Origin: Aureibaculum sp. 2308TA14-22
GTDB lineage: Bacteria; Bacteroidota; Bacteroidia; Flavobacteriales; Flavobacteriaceae
DNA length: 64,000 bases
Assembly (NCBI RefSeq): GCF_040538665.1
Contig: NZ_JBEWXT010000001.1
Span: forward strand, 1,638,501 to 1,702,500
Direction of reading: 5' to 3'
The position numbers were made by a program, and so were the translations under genes. Of the stretch, positions 16,059 to 25,223 are shown in pieces (positions within the stretch are counted from its first letter, which is position 1; each line of letters begins with the position of its first letter). Below the pieces are notes generated by a model. The model saw only the letters and a program-made list of their open reading frames with translations, searched no databases and was not told the origin of the DNA.

Positions 16059-16136
16059 ACCCCTCCGTCCTTTGTCTTTTCTACAAGCTATAAACTTCGC
16101 AACAGGACACCTCCCCTTGAAATAAGGAGAGGAACC
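16059..16136. repeat. Long form of the GC-rich palindromic repeat, copy 4
   Basis: It begins ACCCCTCCG and ends ACACCTCCCCTTGAAA with an imperfect complement AAGGAGAGG followed by AACC. The layout and length match the unit at 12834-12912. It fills most of the gap between hisB and hisH and could weaken read-through into hisH. Confidence 0.7.
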
Positions 16137-16143
16137 AAAAAAA

Positions 16144-17340
16144 TTATAGCATTCCTTTAGTTGAAGGCAAAATCATTTTTTCAACATCGCGTTTTACGGC
16201 GGCTTTTATGGCTTTGGCAAAAGCCTTGAAAATAGCTTCTATTTTATGGTGTTCGTTTTCACCTTCTACTTTTACATTCAAATTGGCTTTCGCTCCATCT
16301 GTAAAGGATTTAAAGAAGTGCGAAAACATTTCAGTAGGCATTTTACCAATCATTTCACGCTTAAAATCAGCTTCCCAGACCAACCAATTCCTTCCACCAA
16401 AATCTATACTGACTTGTGCTAAGCAATCGTCCATGGGTAAGGAAAACCCGTAACGCTCTATGCCCAGTTTATTTCCTAGAGCTTTACTGAACACCTCGCC
16501 TAAGGCTATAGCCGTATCTTCAATGGTATGGTGTTCGTCAACTTCCAAATCGCCTTTGACGCTAATTTCCAGATCCATTTGTCCATGCCTGGCAATTTGG
16601 TCTAACATATGATCGAAAAATGCAATTCCCGTATCAATGTTGCTTTTTCCCGTTCCGTCAAAGTTTAATTTGATATAGATATCCGTTTCGTTGGTTTTTC
16701 TTTTAATTTCAGCGGTACGATTTTCTAATTTTAAAAATTCATAAATCCGCTGCCAATCATTAGTTTCTAAGGCTATAAAACTGTCTAAATCATCACGTTT
16801 AACAGTAATTTCATCAGTACCTAAATTAGTATTATCGTTAATAAAAATACCTTTAGAACCTAAATTTTTTGCCAATTCAATATCTGTTAACCTGTCACCA
16901 ATGACAAATGAATTTTCCAAGTCATATCCCTCAGAAAAATACTTGGTTACTAAACTCGTATTGGGTTTACGTGTTGGTGCGTTGTCTTTGGCATAGGTTT
17001 TATCAATGACAATTTCACTGAATTCTACACCTTCATTTTTAAAAACAGCTACAATAAAATTATGGACGGGCCAAAACGTTTCTTCTGGAAAACTTTCAGT
17101 TCCTAGACCATCTTGATTGGTAATCATAACCAATTCGTAATCTAATTCTTGAGCTATTTTTGGTAGATATGTCAATGCTTTGGGATAAAAAGTCAGTTTT
17201 TCATAACTATCAATTTGTTCGTCAGTAGTTTCACGAATTATTGTTCCGTCTCTATCAATAAATAATACTTTAGTAGAAGCCCCCTCTAGCTCCCCCTTAG
17301 GGTGAGAACCCCTATTGCTACGCTTATCTTGTACATTCAT
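16144..17340 (-). CDS. hisB: Bifunctional histidinol-phosphatase / imidazoleglycerol-phosphate dehydratase
   Basis: This 398-residue fusion carries out the sixth and eighth steps of histidine synthesis. The N-terminal HAD phosphatase has the nucleophile motif FIDRDGTII (D29, D31) and [18 protein letters not shown]. The C-terminal dehydratase (about 205-398) has the metal-binding [36 protein letters not shown] and [18 protein letters not shown]. The first 23 residues ([20 protein letters not shown] and on) are not family sequence; part is encoded by a GC-rich palindrome at 17279-17310. No ATG, GTG or TTG codon is found between the repeat and VLFIDRDG, so the extension appears to be truly translated. 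It starts 1 base after the hisC stop. Confidence 0.94.
   Translation of the reverse strand: MNVQDKRSNRGSHPKGELEGASTKVLFIDRDGTIIRETTDEQIDSYEKLTFYPKALTYLPKIAQELDYELVMITNQDGLGTESFPEETFWPVHNFIVAVFKNEGVEFSEIVIDKTYAKDNAPTRKPNTSLVTKYFSEGYDLENSFVIGDRLTDIELAKNLGSKGIFINDNTNLGTDEITVKRDDLDSFIALETNDWQRIYEFLKLENRTAEIKRKTNETDIYIKLNFDGTGKSNIDTGIAFFDHMLDQIARHGQMDLEISVKGDLEVDEHHTIEDTAIALGEVFSKALGNKLGIERYGFSLPMDDCLAQVSIDFGGRNWLVWEADFKREMIGKMPTEMFSHFFKSFTDGAKANLNVKVEGENEHHKIEAIFKAFAKAIKAAVKRDVEKMILPSTKGML
17279..17310. repeat. GC-rich palindromic repeat inside the hisB reading frame
   Basis: CCCCCTCTAG precedes CTCCCCC and an imperfect complement GGGTGAG, closely matching the copy in hisH. In the hisB frame it encodes [11 protein letters not shown]. 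The hairpin has decayed by a mismatch, as might be expected if coding selection now acts on it. Confidence 0.68.
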
Positions 17341-17341
17341 T

Positions 17342-18385
17342 TTAAATTTCTTTTAAGGCTTTTATCAATTTTTTATTTTCATTATTTGCTCCGATAGTAA
17401 ATCGCAGACAATTATCACATAAGGGTTGGTTCGATCTGTTTCTAACCACAATTTCTTTTTCTAACAATTGATTGTATCTTTTGTTAGCATCATCCACTTT
17501 TACCAAGATAAAATTTCCGTCTGTAGGATAAATTTCTTCAATGAATTCTACTTCAGGTAATAGTTTAAGTAACTTGTGTTTTTGGCTTAACAACATGTTG
17601 ACTTCATTTTGAACGATATCTAAATTCATTAAACGCTTTAAAGCCCGTTGTTGTGTCAGTTCGTTGACATTATACGGTGGTTTTATTTTATTCAAAACCG
17701 CTATAATTTCAGGTGATGCGTAACAAATCCCTAATCGAATTCCCGCTAAACCGTAAGCTTTTGATAAGGTTTGCGTAACAATTAAATTGGGATAATTTTC
17801 CAATTCATTTAACCAACTTTCTTTTGAAGAAAAATCAATATAAGCCTCGTCAATAATTACCAATCCCTTAAATTCATTAAGCAATTCTTTGATTCGCGTT
17901 GCATCAAAAGCATTCCCCGTAGGATTGTTTGGCGAACATATAAACAAAAGTTTCGTTTGCTCATCAATAGTTTCTAAAATGGTTTCTACATCAGGCTGAA
18001 AATATTCCGTTAACAATACTTCTCTATTTTCAATAGCATTCGTATTAGCAAGGACACTATACATGCCATAAGTTGGTGGCAGGGTAATCACGTTATCAAC
18101 GTTCGGTTCACAAAAGGCACGGTAAATCAAATCCAACACTTCGTCGCTTCCATTACCTAATAAAATATTTTCTATTGCAACTCCTTTTTGTTCCGCTAAA
18201 ACCTGTTTTACATTGGTTTGTTGCGGATCAGGATATCGGTTTACGCCATTGTTAATTGGGTTTTCATTAGCATCTAAAAAAACCATATCTTCTTTAAAAC
18301 CTTTAAATTCATCACGTGCAGATGAGTAGGGTTTTAGGGCTTTTACATTTTTGCGTATTAAGCTATCTAGGTTGAAACTATTCAT
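17342..18385 (-). CDS. hisC: Histidinol-phosphate aminotransferase
   Basis: This 347-residue class I/II PLP aminotransferase converts imidazole acetol phosphate to histidinol phosphate. Signatures are [33 protein letters not shown], the [10 protein letters not shown] loop, the PLP lysine in [16 protein letters not shown] (about residue 208) and a C-terminal LRFTIG with the phosphate-binding Arg. Its start overlaps the end of hisD by 8 bases and its stop is 1 base from hisB, so translation is probably coupled through the operon. Confidence 0.95.
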   Translation of the reverse strand: MNSFNLDSLIRKNVKALKPYSSARDEFKGFKEDMVFLDANENPINNGVNRYPDPQQTNVKQVLAEQKGVAIENILLGNGSDEVLDLIYRAFCEPNVDNVITLPPTYGMYSVLANTNAIENREVLLTEYFQPDVETILETIDEQTKLLFICSPNNPTGNAFDATRIKELLNEFKGLVIIDEAYIDFSSKESWLNELENYPNLIVTQTLSKAYGLAGIRLGICYASPEIIAVLNKIKPPYNVNELTQQRALKRLMNLDIVQNEVNMLLSQKHKLLKLLPEVEFIEEIYPTDGNFILVKVDDANKRYNQLLEKEIVVRNRSNQPLCDNCLRFTIGANNENKKLIKALKEI

Positions 18386-19667
18386 CTTTTAAACTATTTA
18401 ACCTTAATGTTACGGCATTTTTATGAGCCTGCAATCCTTCAGCTTCTGCCATAATTTCTATGGCTTTCCCAATTTTTTTTATTCCTGTCTTGCTCACTTT
18501 TTGAAACGTCATGTTTTTTAAGAAGCTATCTAGATTTACACCGCTATATTGCTTGGCGTAACCATTGGTGGGCAAGGTATGATTTGTGCCAGATGCATAA
18601 TCACCTGCACTTTCTGGTGTATAATTACCAATAAACACAGAGCCTGCATTTTGAATACCTTCACTAAAGAAATTCTCATTTTCCGTACATATTATGAAAT
18701 GCTCAGGACCATATTCATTAATTAATTCTAAAGCAATGCTATCGTTTTCAACATAAATCAATTTAGAATTGGTAATCGCTTTTTTAGCAATTTCCTTTCT
18801 TGGTAACTCATTCAGTTGTTCTGTAATTTCCTTTTCTACATTATCAATTAACTCTTTTGAGGTAGAGACCAAAATAACCTGACTGTCTGTACCATGTTCG
18901 GCTTGACTCAATAGATCAGAAGCTACAAAACTCGCTTCAGCCGAATCATCTGCAACCACTAACAATTCCGATGGTCCGGCGGGCATATCTATAGCCACAC
19001 CATATTTTGTTGCCAATTGTTTTGCAACGGTGACAAATTGATTACCAGGGCCAAATATTTTATATACTTGTGGAATCGTTTCTGTTCCGAAGGTCATTCC
19101 AGCAATAGCTTGTATTCCACCCACTTTATAAACCTTGGTAACTCCACACAATTGGGCAGTGTATAAAATGGCAGGATGTATATTTCCTTCTTTATTAGGT
19201 GGAGAACATAAAATTATCTCTGAACAACCCGCCAGTTTTGCAGGAATAGCTAACATCAGTACTGTTGAAAACAAAGGTGCTGTCCCACCGGGAATATAAA
19301 TACCTACTTTTTGAATCGGTCTTTTTTCTTGCCAGCAGTAAACTCCACTTATGGTTTCTACTTCAACTTTTGAAGTCCTTTGTGCATTATGGAATTTCTC
19401 GATATTTTCTTTTGCCAATTGTATGGCTTGTTTTAAATCAGTATCAATTGAATTTTCTTTTTCCGAAATTTCTGTTTCAGTAACTAACATATTCTCTATA
19501 GCTACATCGTCAAAAAGGTTTGTATACTTTTCAATGGCAATGTCTCCTTTTAGTTTTACTTCATTAAAAATTTCCAATACCGTTTCTTCAATATCTTCAA
19601 ACGTTTGCGTAGGTCTTGTTAAAATTGTTGACCAATCTTTTTTATCAGGATTATATATTTTATTCAT
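18378..19667 (-). CDS. hisD: Histidinol dehydrogenase
   Basis: This 429-residue zinc enzyme performs the last two oxidations of histidine synthesis, from histidinol to histidine with NAD. It shows CWQEKRPIQKVGIYIPGGTAPLFSTVLM, KIFGPGNQFVTVAKQLA, DMPAGPSELLVVAD, the zinc-site SQAEHGTDSQ and the C-terminal GNYTPESAGDYASGTNHTLPT with catalytic His. The length is normal. The start overlaps the upstream GNAT gene by 8 bases. Confidence 0.96.
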   Translation of the reverse strand: MNKIYNPDKKDWSTILTRPTQTFEDIEETVLEIFNEVKLKGDIAIEKYTNLFDDVAIENMLVTETEISEKENSIDTDLKQAIQLAKENIEKFHNAQRTSKVEVETISGVYCWQEKRPIQKVGIYIPGGTAPLFSTVLMLAIPAKLAGCSEIILCSPPNKEGNIHPAILYTAQLCGVTKVYKVGGIQAIAGMTFGTETIPQVYKIFGPGNQFVTVAKQLATKYGVAIDMPAGPSELLVVADDSAEASFVASDLLSQAEHGTDSQVILVSTSKELIDNVEKEITEQLNELPRKEIAKKAITNSKLIYVENDSIALELINEYGPEHFIICTENENFFSEGIQNAGSVFIGNYTPESAGDYASGTNHTLPTNGYAKQYSGVNLDSFLKNMTFQKVSKTGIKKIGKAIEIMAEAEGLQAHKNAVTLRLNSLKDE

Positions 19668-20091
19668 ATGTCTTTCTAAAGTGATACCCTAATTTTTCAC
19701 AACCATAGCTTTTCCAAAATTTATTACCTCTATCATTGGGAATATAGCTGTTTAGTTCCGTTGCAACACAACCAATGGATCTTCCATAATCATTGACCCA
19801 GTCTAGTAGTAGTGGACCAATACCTTTACCTCGATAATCAGGATGAATAATTACATTATCGGCTTCCAAGTGTTTACCTATATAATATTTGAATAATACC
19901 CAAACACCACAAATCCCGATCAATTTATCACCTTCGTAAACACCAGCACATTTGTAATCATGCTCTAGCATTTTTAGTAAGCGTTCTTTTAAAACCTCTA
20001 AAGGAATTCTATCATCCAATAATTGCAAGTATGGAATTATAGAGAAAATATCCTCATCTGGAATAAATCTGATTTGAAAGAGCGTTTTCAT
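19660..20091 (-). CDS. GNAT acetyltransferase inside the his operon
   Basis: This 143-residue protein has the GNAT fold. The acetyl-CoA loop is HPDYRGKGIGPLLLDWV (about 82-98, R/Q-x-x-G-x-G/A type) and the C-terminal FWKSYGCEKLGYHFRKTY is the usual last strand. It starts 2 bases after hisG and overlaps hisD by 8 bases, so it is fully embedded in the operon and controlled by the same attenuator. The substrate is unknown. GNAT genes are not a standard part of his operons; this one could modify a histidine intermediate or be a passenger. Confidence 0.86.
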   Translation of the reverse strand: MKTLFQIRFIPDEDIFSIIPYLQLLDDRIPLEVLKERLLKMLEHDYKCAGVYEGDKLIGICGVWVLFKYYIGKHLEADNVIIHPDYRGKGIGPLLLDWVNDYGRSIGCVATELNSYIPNDRGNKFWKSYGCEKLGYHFRKTYE

Positions 20092-20093
20092 TT

Positions 20094-20951
20094 TTACAAA
20101 ACCATTTTTTCAATTGGGCAAACCAGAATACCTTCTGCCCCATTCAATTTCAACTCGTCAATAACTTCCCAAAACTTATCTTTATTAATTACGGTATGTA
20201 CAGAACTCCAACCCTCTTCAGCCAATGGCAGCACCGTTGGGCTTTTCATACCAGGTAAAATATTGATAATATTCTTTACTTTATCATTTGGAGCATTCAT
20301 CAAAACATACTTACTATTTCTAGCTTTCAGTACAGATTGAATTCTAAATTGCAGTTTATCTAAAATGCTTTGTTTTTCAGCTGAAAGTGAAGGTGAAACT
20401 GTTAACACCGCTTCACTTTTTAATAAAACCTCAACTTCTTTTAAATTGTTTTTAAATAGTGTACTTCCACTAGATACAATATCCACAATAGCATCGGCCA
20501 AGCCAATATTCGGAGCAATTTCAACTGAGCCGTTTATAACATGGAGTTCTGCCTCCACTCCTTTTTCGTCCAAAAACTGATTTACCGTATTTGGATACGA
20601 AGTGGCTATTCGCTTTCCTTGCAAATCATCAATAGCATTATAATTAACCGCTTTTGGCACCGCAATGGAAACTTTACATTTTGAAAATCCCAATTTTTCA
20701 ACAATGGATAAATCACCACCTTTTTCTATCAAAGTATTCTCGCCCAAAATAGCAATATCTACAACACCATCACGTAAATACTGAGGAATATCTCCGTTTC
20801 TGAGGTATAAAACTTCTATTGGAAAATTCCGAGCAAATGCTTTTAACTGATCTTTTCCATTATCAATTGAAATCCCGCAATTTTTGAGCAATTCCAACGA
20901 TTCTTTATTCAACCTGCCAGATTTTTGAATGGCAACTTTTAACTTTGTCAT
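20094..20951 (-). CDS. hisG: ATP phosphoribosyltransferase, long form
   Basis: HisG condenses ATP with PRPP, the first and feedback-controlled step of histidine synthesis. I place the start at 20951 (MTKLKVAIQKSGRL), giving 285 residues; a 20-residue upstream extension of the open frame lies in the attenuator terminator and is not family sequence. Motifs include GRLNKESLELL, LRNGDIPQYLRDGVVDIAILGENTL, the PRPP loop DAIVDIVSSGSTLFKNNL and a C-terminal ACT-like regulatory domain (about 210-285, with MKSPTVLPLAEEGWSSVHTVI). The presence of that domain means histidine feedback is likely and HisZ is not needed. Confidence 0.95.
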   Translation of the reverse strand: MTKLKVAIQKSGRLNKESLELLKNCGISIDNGKDQLKAFARNFPIEVLYLRNGDIPQYLRDGVVDIAILGENTLIEKGGDLSIVEKLGFSKCKVSIAVPKAVNYNAIDDLQGKRIATSYPNTVNQFLDEKGVEAELHVINGSVEIAPNIGLADAIVDIVSSGSTLFKNNLKEVEVLLKSEAVLTVSPSLSAEKQSILDKLQFRIQSVLKARNSKYVLMNAPNDKVKNIINILPGMKSPTVLPLAEEGWSSVHTVINKDKFWEVIDELKLNGAEGILVCPIEKMVL

Positions 20952-20983
20952 TTTATAACGAATTAGGTTTGACAGTTCAAGTA

Positions 20984-21019
20984 AATAAAAAAACCCGCTT
21001 GAACTGTTCAAACGGGTTT
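20984..21019 (-). terminator. Attenuator terminator upstream of hisG
   Basis: On the minus strand AAACCCG-T-TTGAA, loop CAG, TTCAA-G-CGGGTTT forms a hairpin of 13 pairs with one U-G wobble (20991-21019) and runs into TTTTTTATT. It lies between the His-rich leader ORF and hisG. The downstream segment ACTTGAACTGTCAAACC (20964-20980 on the plus-strand numbering) is complementary to part of the stem and could form an alternative structure. Confidence 0.85.
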
Positions 21020-21050
21020 ATATGATTTTATAGATTTAAAACACAACAAC

Positions 21051-21104
21051 TCACCTCGCCTGAAAGCCAGTATGAAAATGATGATGTGTATTGAATTTCT
21101 TCAT
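21051..21104 (-). CDS. hisL: Histidine operon leader peptide
   Basis: This 17-codon ORF encodes MKKFNTHHHFHTGFQAR, with four His codons in a run of five. It is followed after about 30 bases by a hairpin with a U-run and then hisG. This is the classic layout of ribosome-mediated attenuation: when charged tRNA-His is scarce, the ribosome stalls on the His codons and the terminator does not form. A TAnnTTTG promoter lies 18 bases before the ATG. The peptide has no other expected function. Confidence 0.88.
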   Translation of the reverse strand: MKKFNTHHHFHTGFQAR

Positions 21105-21121
21105 TTGTTTATAATAATGTA

Positions 21122-21153
21122 CAAATTTAAAGGATAAATTTTTTATAATACAA
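21122..21153 (-). promoter_or_regulatory. his operon promoter
   Basis: On the minus strand TTG (21151-21153) is followed after 21 bases by TAAATTTG (21122-21129), a perfect Bacteroidota -7 element. The leader ORF starts 18 bases later. The -33 to -7 spacing is slightly longer than the 19 bases seen at the nusB and thr promoters. Confidence 0.65.
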
Positions 21154-21245
21154 CTATTTTAAAGTTTTTTTGTTCCTACCTACGCAGGAATGACAATTTT
21201 TAGGTTTATGTGTCCGCCCAAGAACTAGTTGATTCTTTATCACAT

Positions 21246-22154
21246 CTACTTATCTTTTAGCTTATTCATTTCCAATGAGTGCTGTTTTTTGGCATATCTA
21301 AATCCGTATTGCCACCATTTTGCCATTAGTTTTTTATTAAAAACCAATGAATTTGTAGTCAATACTGTTGGCGTATAGTACAAATTGAGTTTTACATTAT
21401 CCTGTATGGCTTGTAGTTTTCCAATGGTAACGTTATGCCGTTCCACTTGATCCATCATGAATTCCACCATGTTAGTAATCAATGAAAACGGGTTCTTAGA
21501 AGGCATTCTGTTCAATTGGCTCACTTCGGTTTCCAAAATAATAACATCAACTTCGGTAGCACCCCTAAAAATGGCTTCTCTGATAGGAACTAAAGAACCA
21601 AAGCCACCATCAGCATACTCGCAATCGTTTTTACGCAATAGGCTCATAAACGGAATGTAATTGCAAGATGCCCAAACCCAATCACAAAAATCATTGTAAG
21701 AACATTCATTGATGGATTTGTACTCCACTACATTTGTCGTTAAATTAGAAACCGTAACTATCACATCTTTTTCAGATTCCTTAATACGGTTAAAGTATGA
21801 TTCAGTTATGTACTTCTTTATTAACTTTCTAAGGTTTTTACTTTCACCAAAAGTTCTACGGCCGTTTATAAAATTCCAAAGCGTGTTTAAGTGATTTACC
21901 TTTACAATTTTTTCGCCCTGTACTGTTTTAATCACAAATGGATTATTGCTAAATATTTTTCGTTGATTAATTGTAGTATAAATAGCTTTCAGTTCATATA
22001 ATTTCCCCAAAGCTAAGTGAGAGACCATTAAACTTCCTGTTGATGTGCCTAAAAACAAATCGTATTTATGTTTTTTTTCATCAATAAGGTATTCAGCAAC
22101 ACCGCCTGCAAATGCTCCTTTGCTCCCACCACCAGAGATTACCAATGCTCTCAT
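21246..22154 (-). CDS. Patatin-like phospholipase
   Basis: This 302-residue serine hydrolase of the patatin family probably deacylates membrane lipids. The oxyanion loop is SGGGSKGAFAGG (7-18), the nucleophile is S38 in LGTSTGS and the catalytic aspartate is D182 in YADGGFGS, giving the Ser-Asp dyad. There is no signal peptide and no outer-membrane barrel, so it is of the cytoplasmic single-domain type. The C-terminal part (about 220-302) is helical. It is a single gene, divergent from the BNR lipoprotein. Confidence 0.9.
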   Translation of the reverse strand: MRALVISGGGSKGAFAGGVAEYLIDEKKHKYDLFLGTSTGSLMVSHLALGKLYELKAIYTTINQRKIFSNNPFVIKTVQGEKIVKVNHLNTLWNFINGRRTFGESKNLRKLIKKYITESYFNRIKESEKDVIVTVSNLTTNVVEYKSINECSYNDFCDWVWASCNYIPFMSLLRKNDCEYADGGFGSLVPIREAIFRGATEVDVIILETEVSQLNRMPSKNPFSLITNMVEFMMDQVERHNVTIGKLQAIQDNVKLNLYYTPTVLTTNSLVFNKKLMAKWWQYGFRYAKKQHSLEMNKLKDK

Positions 22155-22194
22155 AATTTATACTATAATTCTTAGCTATTTGTAATTAAAATTT

Positions 22195-22202
22195 TACTTT
22201 TG
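22195..22202 (+). promoter_or_regulatory. Candidate -7 element of the BNR gene
   Basis: TACTTTTG fits TAnnTTTG and lies 20 bases before the ATG at 22223. No correctly spaced -33 TTG was found. Confidence 0.4.
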
Positions 22203-22222
22203 ATAAAACTAACACATTTTAT

Positions 22223-23266
22223 ATGAAGTTGAAAATATTTATTTTTTTATTTATAGCTACTTTCCTAATAATCTCCTGTAAAAAAACAAAAACACCCAGA
22301 TCCATAGAAAAGGTTTCCATTGAGGAGATAGTTATTGATAGTTCTAGCATTAGGGCTATTTATGCCATGAAAGATTCCAGCTTATTTTACGCAACTTCTG
22401 ACGGTTATTTAGGATTGGTATTGCCCTCACTTAAAAACCTAAAGGACAAACGTGTTTTTTACGATACCATCGTTCCCCATTTTAGAGCCATAGCTTCAAA
22501 TTCAGAGCATATTTTTATGTTAAGTGTTGGTAATCCCGCTTTGTTATACAAATACAATGATGGTAATTTAGATATCGTTTATAAAGAAAAGCACGAAAAG
22601 GTATTTTATGATGCCATGGCTTTTTTTGACTCAAAAAATGGAATCGCTATGGGTGACCCAACAGATGATTGCTTATCAGTTATTCTGACGAATGATGGCG
22701 GTAAATCTTGGAATAAAGTACCATGTGATAATTTACCAAAAATTAATGAAGGAGAGGCCGCTTTTGCAGCAAGTAACAGCAATATTGCTATACACGGTAA
22801 AAATACTTGGTTGGTAACCGGTGGAAAATCCGCTCGGGTTTTTCACTCACCAAATATGGGTAAAACTTGGAAAGTCTATGAAACTCCTATTATTCAAGGC
22901 GGTCAAATGACAGGAATTTATAGTGTCGATTTCCATGACGCTAAAAACGGAATTATTTTTGGAGGCGATTGGAACGATAAAGACAATAACAAAAGCAATA
23001 AAGCCGTTACCAAAGATGGTGGCAAAACATGGCAATTGATTGCTGACGGAAACGAACCTGGTTATAAAAGTTGTGTACAGTATGTCCCAAACACCAATGG
23101 TAAAGAATTAGTTGCCGTAGGTACAACTGGTGTTTCGTTTTCTAACGATGGTGGCACTACTTGGAAAAAAGTAAGTGATGATGGTTATTACACCATTAGA
23201 TTTGTCAATAAGAATTTTGCATGGTTGGCAGGTAACAAGAAAATTGGTAAAATGGTTTTGCCATAG
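22223..23266 (+). CDS. BNR/Ycf48-like beta-propeller lipoprotein
   Basis: This 347-residue protein has a lipoprotein signal (MKLKIFIFLFIATFLIISC, Cys 19) and a propeller with asp-box repeats: LTNDGGKSWNKV, TKDGGKTWQLI and SFSNDGGTTWKKVS, plus a degenerate HSPNMGKTWKVY. This S/T-x-D-G-G-x-T/S-W pattern is the BNR motif of sialidases and of the photosystem assembly factor Ycf48, but no sialidase catalytic residues are evident. It is commonly annotated as an oxidoreductase, without support here. It is probably a membrane-anchored binding or scaffold protein. A second lipoprotein gene follows after 75 bases. Confidence 0.82.
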   Translation: MKLKIFIFLFIATFLIISCKKTKTPRSIEKVSIEEIVIDSSSIRAIYAMKDSSLFYATSDGYLGLVLPSLKNLKDKRVFYDTIVPHFRAIASNSEHIFMLSVGNPALLYKYNDGNLDIVYKEKHEKVFYDAMAFFDSKNGIAMGDPTDDCLSVILTNDGGKSWNKVPCDNLPKINEGEAAFAASNSNIAIHGKNTWLVTGGKSARVFHSPNMGKTWKVYETPIIQGGQMTGIYSVDFHDAKNGIIFGGDWNDKDNNKSNKAVTKDGGKTWQLIADGNEPGYKSCVQYVPNTNGKELVAVGTTGVSFSNDGGTTWKKVSDDGYYTIRFVNKNFAWLAGNKKIGKMVLP

Positions 23267-23341
23267 TTTTGAGTTCGGAGTTTTAAAATTTGCTGTACCA
23301 CAAATAATTAATAACAATAAAGAATAGAAATAACTCAACCC

Positions 23342-23899
23342 ATGAAAAAATTAATAATCATTGTATTAGCAATAGGTTTTATAAGTTGTCAGAATAACTC
23401 CCTTAAAAAAGAATTTAATTGTGAAACCGATGCGGATTTTTCAGAATTAAAAGAGTATCGTGATTTTTTAAAGAATTTTAGAGTAAAAGTCCCAAAAAAT
23501 TGGAAAACCACATTGTATTATGATGAATATTCATCCGAAATTTATTCGGCCGATACCACTAAACAATTGACAGATACTTACGTACTCGAAATGGCTTGGC
23601 ACCAAGGTGAATTGGACCTGGACAAATCGTTCGAAAAAAAAATAAACGATACCTTAACGTTAAGGGAACGATTGAAAATGACCAAATCAGGCTTTGGTAA
23701 ACTCAAAAAAAAACCTATGTATTTTAACCTTTCGGAAGGTACACGCTCAGGAATTCAATATAAGTATTTACAAGTTTTTTTAAAAACCAATATTGACGAA
23801 TATATAACGTTGACATCAAAAGTTTTTGGCGATAAATTGGTAGAAGAACGCCTCTGTGAATCTGTTGAGTTATTTGAATCACTCCAGTTAATTGAATAA
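23342..23899 (+). CDS. Uncharacterised lipoprotein
   Basis: This 185-residue protein starts MKKLIIIVLAIGFISC, a lipobox with Cys at residue 16. The mature part contains VKVPKNWKTTLYYDEYSSEIYSADTTKQLTDTYVLEMAWHQG in sequence order (about 49-90), which looks like the opening strands of a PsbP- or Mog1-type sandwich fold, and a closing helix LVEERLCESVELFESLQLIE. I do not recognise a named family with confidence. It stands 6 bases before pepT, so the two are likely co-transcribed. Confidence 0.72.
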   Translation: MKKLIIIVLAIGFISCQNNSLKKEFNCETDADFSELKEYRDFLKNFRVKVPKNWKTTLYYDEYSSEIYSADTTKQLTDTYVLEMAWHQGELDLDKSFEKKINDTLTLRERLKMTKSGFGKLKKKPMYFNLSEGTRSGIQYKYLQVFLKTNIDEYITLTSKVFGDKLVEERLCESVELFESLQLIE

Positions 23900-23905
23900 A
23901 GTACT

Positions 23906-25144
23906 ATGCAACATATAATAGATAGATTCATAAAATACGTTACTATAGATACCCAATCCGATCCTGAAAATAAGGCATTTCCCAGTACAGAAAAGCAATG
24001 GAACTTAGCCAAAGTATTAGTAGAAGATTTAAAGGCTATTGGACTACAAGATGTAACGTTAGATGATAACTGCTATATCATGGCAACCCTACCAAGCAAT
24101 GTTGATCACAAAGTACCAACCATTGGTTTTATTGCTCATATTGATACAAGTCCAGATTATTCAGGTACCAATGTCAATCCACAAATTCATAAAGATTATG
24201 ATGGTAAAGACATTGTATTAAACCAAGAAAAGAACATTGTGTTGTCTCCAGATTATTTTGAGGATTTGTTACTCTATAAGGGACAAACGCTAATTACCAC
24301 CGATGGCACTACCCTTCTCGGTGCCGATGACAAGGCTGGCATTACTGAAATTGTAACGGCAATGGAATATCTTGTAAAACATCCTGAAATAAAACATGGC
24401 GAAATCAGGATAGGTTTTACACCCGATGAAGAAGTAGGAAAAGGTGCTCATTTGTTCGACGTTGAAAAATTCGGAGCGGAATGGGCCTATACTATGGATG
24501 GTAGCCAAATTGGCGAATTGGAATATGAAAATTTTAATGCCGCCTCAGCTAAAGCAATTATTAATGGAAAAATAGTACATCCCGGTTTGGCAAAAGGTAA
24601 AATGATAAATTCAATGCTGATTGCTAATGAATTTATTGCTGCTTTACCCAAAGAAGAAATTCCAGAAAAGACAGAAGGCTATGAGGGGTTTTACCATTTA
24701 CACAGCATAACAGGTGAAGTCGAAAAAACGGGGCTCGATTACATTATCAGAGATCACGATAAAAGCTTGTTCGAAAAAAGGAAATCCAACTTTCAAAAAA
24801 TTGCCGATGACCTTAACGCCAAACTAGGCAAAAATTTAGTTGAAGTAGAGCTAAAAGACCAATATTACAATATGAAAGAAAAAATTGAACCCGTAATGCA
24901 TATTATTGATATTGCTGAAGAAGCTATGAAAGCTGTTGGAATCAAACCATTGATAAATGCTATCCGTGGTGGTACTGATGGTTCACAGTTATCATACAAA
25001 GGACTACCCTGCCCCAATATTTTTGCCGGCGGGCATAATTTTCATGGACGTTACGAGTATGTTCCAGTTGAATCTATGCAAAAAGCTGTAGAGGTAGTCG
25101 TTAAAATTGCTGAAATTACTGCCACAAGAGAACTCAACAAATAA
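23906..25144 (+). CDS. pepT: Peptidase T (tripeptide aminopeptidase)
   Basis: This 412-residue M20 dinuclear zinc peptidase removes N-terminal residues from tripeptides in the cytoplasm. Metal and catalytic residues are visible: H78 and D80 in [15 protein letters not shown]141 in LLGADDKAG, the catalytic and metal-binding pair E175-E176 in [13 protein letters not shown] in YTMDGSQIG and the C-terminal His in [16 protein letters not shown]. The length matches the family. It follows a small lipoprotein gene by 6 bases. Confidence 0.95.
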   Translation: MQHIIDRFIKYVTIDTQSDPENKAFPSTEKQWNLAKVLVEDLKAIGLQDVTLDDNCYIMATLPSNVDHKVPTIGFIAHIDTSPDYSGTNVNPQIHKDYDGKDIVLNQEKNIVLSPDYFEDLLLYKGQTLITTDGTTLLGADDKAGITEIVTAMEYLVKHPEIKHGEIRIGFTPDEEVGKGAHLFDVEKFGAEWAYTMDGSQIGELEYENFNAASAKAIINGKIVHPGLAKGKMINSMLIANEFIAALPKEEIPEKTEGYEGFYHLHSITGEVEKTGLDYIIRDHDKSLFEKRKSNFQKIADDLNAKLGKNLVEVELKDQYYNMKEKIEPVMHIIDIAEEAMKAVGIKPLINAIRGGTDGSQLSYKGLPCPNIFAGGHNFHGRYEYVPVESMQKAVEVVVKIAEITATRELNK

Positions 25145-25223
25145 TTTAATTGTGTAATTATTTAAACAAAATTTCAATCCTCAAAATTAGTTCCCTATTT
25201 TTACCGCTTCTAAATTTTAATCG

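Noticed and set aside
20952-21011. 20-residue N-terminal extension of HisG
   Set aside because: It is translated from the attenuator terminator; the family start is MTKLKVAIQKSGRL at 20951.
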